From Viola odorata (Eukaryota; Streptophyta; Magnoliopsida; Malpighiales; Violaceae), in assembly GCA_963691705.1 (NCBI GenBank), contig OY829537.1, positions 63,464,304 through 63,528,303 on the forward strand: 64,000 bases of DNA, read 5' to 3'. Of the stretch, positions 1-10,258 are shown piece by piece. The first letter of the stretch is position 1, and the number at the start of each line of letters is the position of its first letter. A model generated the notes under the pieces. That model was not told the origin of the DNA, ran no database searches, and saw only the letters and a program-made list of their open reading frames with translations. Made by a program: the position numbers and the translations under genes.

Positions 1-541
1 GGAGGGATGGCAAAGTGTCAAGACTACCTCATATGTGGAAACGGGGGGTAGTTTCTCTTAAGAGAAAAGTAGGAGATATCCGAGAAATCTGGTCTCCATG
101 TCACTTCTATAACGTCTCGAATAGAATAATTTTGTGCTGATGATAATCGGGCCCCCGAATGCAACCCAAGAACACCTGCTGCTAAGATCTTCTCTCTCTT
201 TGATTTTCCGTACCTATTACACTCTCTGCTTTATTAATCTTGACTTGTTCATTGATCTGCTTTCTTTCACTATTCGGGACCCCGAATTGACAACTCAAGG
301 TCCCGCATTATTGTTTTCTTAGCTAAAACTGTTAGCCCCCGAATCTGTCTTGACTGACTTGTTTCAGCCAAGTAAAACCCCCCCTGATTGTTACTTTTCA
401 TGCTTATATCCTGTGATTTCATTCAAGACCATAAATCAATCTCTCACAATCCCTGTGTTCGACCCTGACTACCACTGTACACATTATCTATTGTGCACAC
501 CCATTTTCAGGCACTATAAATCATCATTTGAGTGACGATCA
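1..541 (+). repeat. 5' LTR of Athila-1, 3'-terminal 541 bp
   Basis: Matches 11,567-12,107 at an offset of 11,566 and ends GATCA immediately before the primer-binding site. Roughly 1.3 kb of this LTR lies left of the window. It holds the end of the LTR with the TTCGACCCTGACTACCACT module and a weak hairpin GTACACA/TGTGCAC at about 475-500. The short open frames inside it are repeated exactly in the 3' LTR and are not genes. Confidence 0.95.
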
Positions 542-544
542 AAT

Positions 545-561
545 TGGCGCCGTTGCCGAGG
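545..561 (+). other. Primer-binding site, tRNA-Asp type
   Basis: TGGCGCCGTTGCCGAGG is the complement of the 3' end of plant tRNA-Asp (expected TGGCGCCGTTGCCGGGG) with one mismatch at 559. It lies three bases after the LTR end, where reverse transcription is primed. A tRNA-Asp primer is typical of the Athila/Tat group. Confidence 0.9.
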
Positions 562-596
562 ATTGTTTCAAGACTGATTTATTTTCTTTTGCTTGT

Positions 597-3500
597 ATGA
601 CCAGGAGATCGGCACCAATACCACTGCCCTTTGATCTCGAGCTCACTAGAACAGAAGGAAGACTTCGACGACTAGCCGAAGGATCAAATTCCAATCCTTG
701 CATTCAGGACCTCGAACGCCTATTTGCTCTTGACGACAATCCAGACCCCGAGGACTTACCACCTGTCCATCCAGAAGTACCCAATATGGACCACCACGGT
801 CTTGAAGGGGATAATATTCCACCAATCCCACCAGTAATCCAAACCATTGATGAGTTCAATGCTGCCCCCGAGGCCCCGACTAGTTGTATTATCTGGCCAA
901 TGGTCCCGAATGACTGGGAACTCAAATCTGCCACCATGCATCATCTGCCCCTTTTTCGAGGGCTGACCAAGGAGAATCCCCACCGTCATCTCCAGCAATT
1001 ACATTCTATTTGTGACGCAATGAAGCCCCACAACGTCACTGTTGAGCATGCCAAACTCCGAGCCTTTATGTGGTCCCTCAAGGACGATGCTCTTGATTGG
1101 TTCTATGACCTGCAGCCGCAATCCATCAGCTCATGGTCTGAAATGTCCAAGGCTTTTACAGACAAATACTATCCAGTTTCCATTGCCATGGTGACACGAA
1201 AACAGCTAGTGTCTATCCTCCAAAAAAGCACGAAAGATCTTGAGCAATACTATGAGCGCTTCAAGAAGATGCAAGCCTTATGCCCCTCGCATAATCTGTC
1301 CGAGCATGCCCTCATGCAATATTTTTGTGAAGGACTCAAAGGCGAAGACAAGGCCTTGCTAAACGCAGCTGCCAATGGATCCATTACTAGACTTACCCCA
1401 ACTGCCGCCAAGAACACCATTGAGCTCATGGCCAAGAATAAGCTCCAGCTCAACAACTCTAACAGCGTTCAAGACGCCCGAGCAGCCGCTGTGGAGAACC
1501 AACTAGCAGCCATCACTGGTATGCTGCAGAATATGGCTTCGGGACATCCAGTCCAGGTCAAGGCCTGCCAAATCTGCCAGTTTTCAGACCATCCCACCGA
1601 TGCTTGCCCATTTATTCCTGAAGAAATAAACGTGAATGCCGCTGGAGGATTCCAGGTCCCGTATGGTCAGAACAACAATCAAGGCTGGAAACAGCCCAAC
1701 AATGGATGGAATAACAACCAGCAGGCTGGACCTAGCCACCAATATGGACAAAATCCATATGGAAACCACCCTCCTCCTCTCAACATGCAAAACTTCAAGC
1801 CTAGACCGAATTTTCAGAATTATCAATATCAGAGGCAGCCACCTCAAGACCAGAATTTCGTTGTACCCCCGAATGAGGAGATCTCTTCCGACAAGAAAAA
1901 TATAACAGAAATGGAAAAGCTGATTCGGACCCTCATGGCCGAAATGAAGGAGATAAAAAATGGAGGAAGATTTCCAGGGCAGACGGAACCTAACCCGAAA
2001 CATGAAGCATGTGCAATGAACCTCCGAAGTGGTCTTGAGATACCCTCTCGAGCTCATCCAGGCCCCGAATCAGCACAGACCATTCAAGGTCCCAAATCTG
2101 ATAATGTTATTCAAGGCCCCGAATGTAGCAGCAGTGTACAACCACCTCCAGTTCAGCCCACTGAACAACCAAAGAAGTCTCGATTCAACGACCCAGTTCT
2201 TGACCACTTCTTCACTAGCACGAAGGATAGATGTAAGAAGAAACAGCCCGTAGAAGAAGAATTCTCTCGAGAATTCATTACCAAGGTACTCGAGCCCCCG
2301 TTTCCCCAACGGTTACTCAAGAAGAAAAAGGAAGAAGAGGATCGAGACATCTTTGACACTTTCAGTAAGGTCATTATCAATATTCCTCTCCTCAAGGCCA
2401 TCAAGAACATGCCTCGATATGCAAGGTTCCTCAAACAGCTTTGCACCAATAAGAACAAATTTACCGAAGTAAATAGGATAAGTGTGGGGGCTAACTTGAC
2501 CGCCCATATCCAGCGCAAAATCCCGATCAAATGCAAGGATCAAGGCATGTTCACGGTCCCTTGCACAATTGGAACCATCAATATTGGGAAGGCTATGTGT
2601 GATTTGGGGGCTGGAATCAATGTTATGCCCTTGAATATTTATAACAGCCTTGGACTCGGGCCCTTGAAGGAAACCAACTTGGTTATTCAACTCGCGGACC
2701 GTTCTGTTTTCTATCCCGAAGGAATAATCGTTGACGTACTGGTCCAAGTAGGAGAATTCCTTTTTCCAGCAGACTTCTATGTGCTTTCAATGGAAAATCC
2801 ATCAACCACTAAAACTTCGGATTTACTCTTGGGACGTCCATTCTTGGCCACTGCCCGCGCCAAGATCGATGTCTATGAAGCCTCCATCTCCCTTGAATTT
2901 GACTGGGAAATTATCCGCTTCAACATGCTGGACTCAATGAAGTATCCCTCTGAACTATCAAGTGTGAATTTTGTTGATGTCATTGATCCCTTAGTTGAAA
3001 ATTTTAATGAGCTATATTCTGTCGAGCCCTTGAGGCTGGCTCTCGACCGGAGTCTGACCACCGAAACACTAGAAGAAATGGTTTCATCCATTAACATCTC
3101 AGCTGAATTAGGTTCAGTAGTAGCAGCCTTGAAGTAAAATCCTTTCCTCACAGTCGAGCCCCCGAATGAGGCTCTCGAATGCGCTGATCATGTTCAACTC
3201 ACCCCCTCCTTGATACAAGCTCCAGATCTTGAACTCAAAGAGCTGCCCTCGCATTTAAAGTATGCTTACCTTGGGAAGAAGGAATCCCTCCCGGTTATCA
3301 TCTCCAATAAATTAGAGGGAGTTCAATAGCTTGAATTAGTGGAGCTTCTCAAGAATTTTAAAGGAGCCATTGGATGGACAATTGCAGACATCAAGGGTCT
3401 GTCCCCATCCCTCTGTACCCACCGAATCCATCTAGAAGAGGATAGCAAGACCATCCGGCAGCCTCAAAGGCGTTTGAACCCTCCTATGATGGAAGTAGTC

Positions 3501-6137
3501 AAGAAAGAGGTCCTAAAATTGCTTGATGCCGGGATTATCTACCCTATTTCGGATTCCCTATGGGTCAGTCCCGTTCAGGTGGTCCCGAAGAAAATAGGCA
3601 TCACAATCATTCCAGGTCCCGAAGGTCTGCCAATCCCCTCCCGAGTCCAGAATGGTTGGCGTGTATGCATTGATTATAGGCGCTTGAATGAGGCCACCCG
3701 GAAAGACCATTTCCCACTGCCCTTCATTGATCAAATGTTAGAGCGTCTCGCGGGCAAGACGCATTATTGTTGTTTGGATGGGTATTCGGGCTTCCACCAA
3801 ATTCCAGTAGCCCTTGAAGACCAGGAAAAGACTACTTTCACGTGCCCATTCGGGACCTTTGCCTACAGACGCATGCCTTTTGGGCTGTGCAATGCCCCTG
3901 CCACATTCCAAAGGTGTATGGTCAGCATCTTTTCAGAATTTGTAGAAGAGTGCATCGAGGTATTCATGGATGACTTCACGGTCTATGGTAACTCTTTTTC
4001 CCAATGCCTCTCTAATTTGAAAAAAATCTTGCAAAGATGTGTGGACACTAACCTTGTGCTTAATTTTGAAAAATGTCATTTCATGGTTGATCAAGGTCTT
4101 ATTTTAGGCCATATTGTGTCCAAAAAGGGCATTGAAGTTGACAAAGCAAAAATCCAAGTTATCGAGACCTTGCCTTACCCCTCGAATATTCGAGATGTGC
4201 GTTCTTTCCTTGGCCATGCAGGTTTTTACAGGAGGTTTATCAAGGATTTCTCCAAGATAGCCCAACCTATGTGTCGGTTACTGCACAAGGATGTAGAGTT
4301 CATCTTTGGCGAGGAGTGCAAAACGGCATTCGAGACTTTGAAAGCCAAGCTTATTTCTGCCCCTATCATTCGAGCTCCCGACTGGACTCTCCCTTTTGAA
4401 ATCATGTGTGATGCTAGCAACCAAGCATTAGGAGCTGTTCTAGGGCAGAAGAAAGATAAGGAGACTTACGTCATCTATTATGCATCCAAGTTGCTAGATC
4501 CCGCACAACAAAACTACACCACGACGGAGAAAGAGCTTTTGGCCATTGTCTATGCCCTTGACAAGTTTCGGCAGTACCTCTTGGGTACTCAAGTGATAGT
4601 TTATTCAGACCATTCAGCCCTTCGGTGCCTACTCAAGAAAGCGGATGCCAAGCCTAGACTTATTCGTTGGATCCTCTTACTCCAAGAATTTAATCTAGCC
4701 ATCAAAGACAAGAAGGGAACGGAGAATTGTGTTGCAGATCACTTGAGTAGACTCCCGAATCAAGAAGATGACTCCCGAGTGACCATCCGTGAAAATTTTC
4801 CAGATGAATATCTATGCCTAGCAGAATCAGCAAGTTTCCCATGGTTCACGGACATTGCTAATTTTTGTGCCACCGGTGTCTATCCATTCGAGGCCTCGAG
4901 TGCCCAGCAAAACAGAATCCGGAGGCAAGCAAGGTTCTATGTTTGGGATAGCCCCTACTTGTAGAAATATTGCTCTGATCAGATCCTTAGACGTTGTGTC
5001 TCGATGGAGGAAGTTCCATCAATCCTCAAGTTCTGCCATTCCACCACCGAAGGAGGGCATTTTGCTGCAAAGAAAACCGCACTCAAGGTCTTGAATGCCG
5101 GTCTATTTTGGCCGTCAATCTTCAAGGACAGTTATCTATTTTGTGCTGCTTGCCCTCGATGCCAAGCCACGGGAAACATAGGGGCAAGGAATCAAATGCC
5201 CTTGAGCAGCATCCTAGCTTGTGAAATTTTTGATATTTGGGGTATTGACTTCATGGGTCCCTACCCAAATTCATTTGGGAACACATATATCTTACTTGCA
5301 GTAGATTATGTTTCCAAATGGATTGAAGCCAAGGCCACCAAGACGGACGATTCTAGAGTAGTGGCTGACTTCCTCCGAACAAATATTTTCAACCGATTCG
5401 GGACCCCGAGAGCTCTTATCAGCGATCGTGGGACACATTTCTGCAACCGAATTGTCTCCTTTTTACTTAATAAATATGGAGTGACTCATCGAGTATCCAC
5501 GGCTTATCACCCCCAAACTAATGGCCAAGCAGAGGTCTCGAATAGGGAAATTAAAGCCATCTTGGAGAAGACCGTCAATCAGTCAAGAAAGGATTGGAGT
5601 CTCAAGTTAGGAGATGCATTATGGGCCTATCGAACAACATTCAAGACCCCGATTGGTATGACACCATATCGACTAGTTTATGGCAAACCTTGCCATCTCC
5701 CAGTGGAGATTGAACACAAGGCGTTTTGGGCCATTAAGAAAGTCAATTTGGACCTGAACTTGGCAGCCAAAGATCGCCACCTTCAGATTCAAGAGCTTGA
5801 AGAGCTTCGGGGGGATGCTTACGAAAATTCCATGATTTATAAGGACAAGACCAAGGCCCAACACGACAAGCATCTCATCATCAAGACCTTTACTGTAGGG
5901 CAGAAAGTCTTATTGTATAACTCCCGTTTGCAAATTTTTTCAGGAAAATTAAAGTCTAAATGGACGGGACCATACAAGATCACCACCGTTTTTAACCATG
6001 GAGCAATTGAAATTCAGAATATGCTCGATGGCGAGCCATTCAAGGTCAATGGTCATAGGCTGAAACCCTTTTATGAAGGATTCAAACCCTCGACCAACGA
6101 AGAGATAAGGGTCGAGGACCCTACACTCGGGACCTAG
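597..6137 (+). pseudogene. gag-pol: Athila-1 gag-pol polyprotein, one frame with three internal stops
   Basis: One reading frame of 1,847 codons begins at ATG 597 and ends at 6,137. Seen in order: capsid-type gag with a CX2CX4HX4C zinc knuckle near codon 324; aspartic protease with DLGAG near codon 669; reverse transcriptase with FMDD near codon 1123; RNase H with CDAS near codon 1272; integrase with an HHCC finger and a D,D,E core beginning GIDF near codon 1551. Stops break the frame at 3,135-3,137 (TAA), 3,327-3,329 (TAG) and 4,962-4,964 (TAG, where the related Athila-3 has tryptophan). No frameshift is needed. The product would copy the element RNA into DNA and integrate it, but as it stands gag-protease is separated from RT and RT from integrase. 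The stops are real in this sequence; sequencing error is the alternative. Confidence 0.92.
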
Positions 6138-6772
6138 AATCCAGAAGTGTTGTCTAGGCCTAGACATTAATTCAAGGCTAAGTGTGGGGAAAACCCACGG
6201 TTTCTCAAAACCACTCCTTCTCCCTTACTTTATTTTATTTCCTTCAGATTGCGGATTCCTAGTCCACTCAGCTTTTTAAATTGCTTTTTCCTACTTTTTG
6301 TGTTACCTAGGTGTGATTTAAAATTTGTATTGTCCCCTTTGCCTCTTTCTTTATTTAATTGCTTTATCTACTTTCCCTTTCTTTTAAATTCTTGTCTCCT
6401 CCTTTTTATTCCACCAATTAATTCCTTTTGTATTTATTCCCTTTTGTTTTCTTAAATACTAGAAATAACTCACCTCTTCCCTTCTTTTCCGCAGGTGTGC
6501 AGGCGTGCGTTTGCATGGGTCTTTGCAACCTCTCCCAGCATGCCACGTGGCAGTCAAGGGCTACTATTAAATTTCAAAAAAAAAATAAAAAAATTAATAA
6601 TAATAAATCAATTCCCCTTTCCTCTCCATGTTTCCATTACTCCCACTATCCCACGCCACCTACAGCCGTTTCACTCACCCACAACCGTTCTCCTCTCAAC
6701 TTCCATCCGAAAAAATCAATTCAAATAATTTCTTTTTTTTCCAAATTAATTCCATCTCTCCTCTTCTCTCTC
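6138..6772 (+). other. Spacer between gag-pol and ORF2 of Athila-1
   Basis: Pyrimidine-rich non-coding DNA. It starts with a polypurine-like AAGTGTGGGGAAAA at about 6,180 and carries a possible splice acceptor (TTTTCCGCAGGTG, about 6,484-6,496) that could join a leader to ORF2. An open frame extends upstream of the chosen ORF2 start to 6,428 but has no coding character. Confidence 0.6.
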
Positions 6773-8764
6773 ATGGCACCCACAAACCTAAACATAAACC
6801 TAAACAACAAACCAACCACTTCTCACTCATCTACCCCTCACTCTACCAAATCCCAGCCGTCTCACCCTCCACCATCTCCGACCACATCTGCCCTCTTTGG
6901 CTCGGAATCTAAGAGTCAAGGAACTCCATCATCACGACCCACAATGACCAGATCCGGCAAGGTCTCTTGCAAATCTCCGACCACCACTGCCGGCATTAAG
7001 AAGAAGAAGACTCCTCCGGCCAAAGTTCCCATCAACGAAACACCCCTTGAGGTGGAGCCGCTTGCTTATGGACCTCGCCCGGGAGACTCAAGGCCAGAAT
7101 ATCAAGTCCCACCGGAGTCTGAAGAGGAAAAGGTGGATGAAGGTGAGACCAGTTCAAGTCTCCAAGAGGCCCGGCGAGTTGAGAAGGTAAATGAAACTGA
7201 ATTTCCATTTGACTCTAACGCTGAACAGTCCGAGGGGGAAGAGAGTGTAGATGCTACTGTTGAGCAGGAAAAAGTAGAGGTTGGGAAAGAAGTTGAAGAA
7301 GAATCAATCCCTCAAGACCTCGATCAGGACGCTCAAGGTCCCGAGGATGAAGAAGTCATAGAAGTTGTTGCCCCTAAGCAGCCCAGCCCTAAGAAAGGCA
7401 AAGGAAAGTCTCCGGCGAAGGGAGGCAAGTCGGCGTCCAAAACACCGGCAAAGACACCCGCGAAAACAGCCTCTAAAGCTCCAGCGAAGACCCCTGCTTC
7501 CAAGAAGAGAAAAACCCCAGCGACCTCAAAAGGCAAGGAAAAAGAGGAGACCCCCCGAAAATCTCAGAGAGCTGATTCTGAGGAATCTCTTGAGACCCCC
7601 TCTCCCGCATCCGCTTCGGGACCCCGAAGTCACCAACGGGTATCCACTATCCTCAGTACCCTTAATGATTTTATTCAGTTTCCTGATAAGTTTTCGGTGG
7701 ATAGGGTTAGACTGTTGAATGAAAAGGGAGTAGCCCAATGTGCTAGGTTAGATTTGGATTTTTATGATAAAATGGGAGTTGGATCTAGGATTCGGGAGTT
7801 GTTTAGAGGAATTGGTTGGGAGAGCCTATTTTTAATGTCACAGACCATTTATTATGAGCTAACCCTTGAGTTCTTCACAAGTTTTTGGTATGATCCCGAT
7901 CTGTTCAAACCCAAGGGAAAGCAGGGTCCCAATCTTGCTGCCAAAAAGTGTATCAACTTTCGGTTGGCTGGAAAATGGCATCACCCATCAATCAACGACT
8001 TCAATGTTTTCCTCCGTTTTGTCCGCCGAGATGAAATAGAAGGAAATCAGTACCAGCAGGCCTTGACAACTGTTCCGGCTGACTTTGATAACCACAAGGC
8101 CCTTCAAGAGCTCTCAGGCAACCCCAATGCAAAGTTTGATTCTCGCCAGACAAAGGCCCACGAAATTCGGGACCCCGTGCTGAGAATCATGCAGCGTTTC
8201 CTCTCCATCACATTTGCTGGGAAGTTCGGGACATCTGGTCAGCTAGCTCAGACTGAACTTTTCCTTTTATGGGCAATGAGCAAGAGCATCAAGGTCAACC
8301 TAGGCTACTGGATAGCCTCCTCCGCGCACAATGTCTCGAGTGCCCCCCAGGGTCGTTCTCCTGTCCTCGGGTCTCTCATCACAGATCTCTTCCTTCGGAT
8401 TTACTCCGCCAAACCTCAAGACGTCGGCTTGCTCCCATATCCTGAATCCTTCAAAGTCCTCAGTCTCAAATCCTTGGATTCCATGGGCTTCCTTTGTGTA
8501 ATTGATGGAGTCTTGAGTTTTCATGCAGATAACAAAGGGAAGATTGAAGGGAAATTCAGCTATCCAGATCTTTCAAGACCCCGAGTCCAGACTCGCCCCC
8601 CCGAATCTTCTGCCCAACCGACTACCCCTGCTGCTCCCGAGCAGATACCTCCTGCTGGAGATGTCCCGAGCCTACTCACTGCCATCCTCGACACCAACCG
8701 TGCCATCCTAAAGGAACTTCAAGCTCTCACTCTCGCGGTTGCTCAGCGCCATCCTCCTACTTGA
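6773..8764 (+). CDS. Athila-1 second ORF (env-position protein), intact, 663 aa
   Basis: Function unknown. The start at 6,773 (MAPTNLN) is chosen because the frame upstream is low-complexity leader. Residues 1-140 are Ser/Thr/Pro-rich; 140-215 acidic; about 205-260 a lysine/alanine/proline tract of repeated KTPAK units like a histone H1 tail, likely a nuclear or nucleic-acid-binding segment. A conserved globular region covers about 280-610 and recurs in the other Athila copies here (18.6-20.8 kb, 22.7-23.8 kb, 52.9-54.5 kb); it resembles, from memory, the domain labelled 'putative plant transposon protein'. The last 40 residues form a leucine-spaced helix. I see no signal peptide or membrane segment, so the classical 'envelope' label for this position is not supported. 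Unlike gag-pol upstream, the frame is unbroken. Confidence 0.85.
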   Translation: MAPTNLNINLNNKPTTSHSSTPHSTKSQPSHPPPSPTTSALFGSESKSQGTPSSRPTMTRSGKVSCKSPTTTAGIKKKKTPPAKVPINETPLEVEPLAYGPRPGDSRPEYQVPPESEEEKVDEGETSSSLQEARRVEKVNETEFPFDSNAEQSEGEESVDATVEQEKVEVGKEVEEESIPQDLDQDAQGPEDEEVIEVVAPKQPSPKKGKGKSPAKGGKSASKTPAKTPAKTASKAPAKTPASKKRKTPATSKGKEKEETPRKSQRADSEESLETPSPASASGPRSHQRVSTILSTLNDFIQFPDKFSVDRVRLLNEKGVAQCARLDLDFYDKMGVGSRIRELFRGIGWESLFLMSQTIYYELTLEFFTSFWYDPDLFKPKGKQGPNLAAKKCINFRLAGKWHHPSINDFNVFLRFVRRDEIEGNQYQQALTTVPADFDNHKALQELSGNPNAKFDSRQTKAHEIRDPVLRIMQRFLSITFAGKFGTSGQLAQTELFLLWAMSKSIKVNLGYWIASSAHNVSSAPQGRSPVLGSLITDLFLRIYSAKPQDVGLLPYPESFKVLSLKSLDSMGFLCVIDGVLSFHADNKGKIEGKFSYPDLSRPRVQTRPPESSAQPTTPAAPEQIPPAGDVPSLLTAILDTNRAILKELQALTLAVAQRHPPT

Positions 8765-8886
8765 TCCCGAGCAGTTTCACCAATCGCCCCTGCGTGGGCT
8801 GAAAAAAAAAACTATCTCTTTTAAATTCCTTTAAGACAATTGTTTTAATTATCTTAGTTTGAACTGCTTTTGAACTGCTCCTTTCT

Positions 8887-8924
8887 CACATTGAGGGCAA
8901 TGTGTAGCCTAAGTGTGGGGAGGG
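8887..8924 (+). other. Conserved hairpin plus polypurine-like run after ORF2 (Athila-1)
   Basis: CACATTG-AGGG-CAATGTG forms a perfect 7-bp stem with a 4-base loop (8,887-8,904), followed seven bases later by AAGTGTGGGGAGGG (8,911-8,924). The same pair occurs at the same place in three other Athila copies in the window. Confidence 0.75.
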
Positions 8925-10241
8925 TTTTTAAGTGCTTTGTTATTTTTAATTAGCATTACTATCATCTTTTCAGCTTTATTTAGCTTTGTTTTCATTTCTT
9001 TTCCTTTCGGCCTTTTATCGTCAAGCACTGTCCAGCCCTTAACTCCCCATGTTGGACACACACCTGACTTGTGCACATAGAATGAAATGCTGTCTGTATT
9101 CAAGGTCTCGAATGATTCATTTTATGCCTGTTATGCCTTTTTTCTGCTTCAAGACCTTGAAACCAGTAGTCATTAAATTGCACCTTGTGAGCATTTTGAG
9201 CCTTCATGCCTATTTTTATTGCTTGAGTGAATGCATGACTAGGTGCTAGCTGATTTTGCATGATATCCATGGGTATAGACATTATTAGACATAGGAAAGC
9301 AGCAAAAAGATTTAGTCTTCGCATCAAATTGTTCTCTCTATTTTTTTATGTTCTGTTTCATTCGAGCCCCCGAATCCCCTCTTTTCCCTCCATTCTAACC
9401 ATTTGAATTTTCTTTGATCTTTCTCTTGGCAGGTGGGCAGTGTTGTTAAGAGCACCATCGAGGGCTAGACTAGAAAAATGAAGCAGCAAAAGCTAAGTGA
9501 AGTCAGCCCCCGAAGGACAAGGTTTCAATCCTCAAACAATCCTTCTCTCTCTCTCTCTCTCTCTCATTTCAAAAAGAAATCAAATAATAGTCTCACCAAA
9601 AAAAACAAAAAAAAACAAAAAAAAAAAAAGAAGAGAAGAGAACAAAATCTGAGAAAGAAGAGGAGGAAATCAGCAGCCAACACCCATTCAAGGTCCCGAG
9701 CGCAGTAAACAAAGATCCCCCTTGAAGAGGAAGAATCTAGTCTAGCTTTCGCCCTTAGCAACATTGTCTCACCATCTCGATTCTTTCCTGCCAAGGGAGC
9801 ATTCCAGGTTTGAGTTGGTTAACAACCTCCTCATTTCATTTCCTTTCTCTCCCTCTTCTCCATTTTATTTCTTCCCATTGTGTTCCATCCTATCATTTCC
9901 TTTCCCTGCTTTTCCTTCTTGCCCCCGATGCGAAGTCTTTTGATTGCTAGATTGCCTTTGCATGTGTCTAATGTACTCGGATCGATATGCAAACTCGGTT
10001 TTGTGCTATGTTTTATGTATTTTGAGTGTAAACACCTAGCCCACGAGTGTGAGTGCAAACACTGATTCATTTGAGGACTACTAGTTAATAGGCTGATGTG
10101 GAAAAGTCTTTTCTCAAGGGTTGTTATCCTTTTGATTTGATGCAGGTGTATTCAGGCAGAATCTGTCTTCATTCGGGACTCCCGAATGCTTTTTAAGCAT
10201 GTTTTTCAATGTATTTTGTGAATGCTCGATGCCGAGCATTG

Positions 10242-10258
10242 GGCAGTGTGGGGATATT
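10242..10258 (+). other. 3' polypurine tract of Athila-1
   Basis: GGCAGTGTGGGGATATT lies directly before the 3' LTR start TGATAGAG. This is the plus-strand primer position for Athila-type elements; the matching tract in Athila-3 is GTGTGGGGGAATT. Confidence 0.8.

Larger units (their letters stand above)
8765..10258 (+). other. Athila-1 3' spacer between ORF2 and 3' LTR
   Basis: About 1.5 kb non-coding. It contains the ORF2-proximal hairpin and polypurine-like run (8,887-8,924), a block at about 9,050-9,310 whose order of short motifs matches Athila-3 at 54,790-55,060, a (CT)n run near 9,550 and A-rich runs near 9,600-9,630, then a block ending GATTTGATGCAGG near 10,140 also shared with Athila-3. 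It ends with the true polypurine tract. Confidence 0.7.

Noticed and set aside
134..322. Small open frames repeated exactly at 11,700 and 11,916
   Set aside because: Present in both LTR copies of Athila-1; identical because the LTRs are. No coding evidence.
1584..2057. 157-codon minus-strand frame inside Athila-1 gag
   Set aside because: Shadow of the plus-strand gag frame, which shows the zinc knuckle and matches Athila-3.
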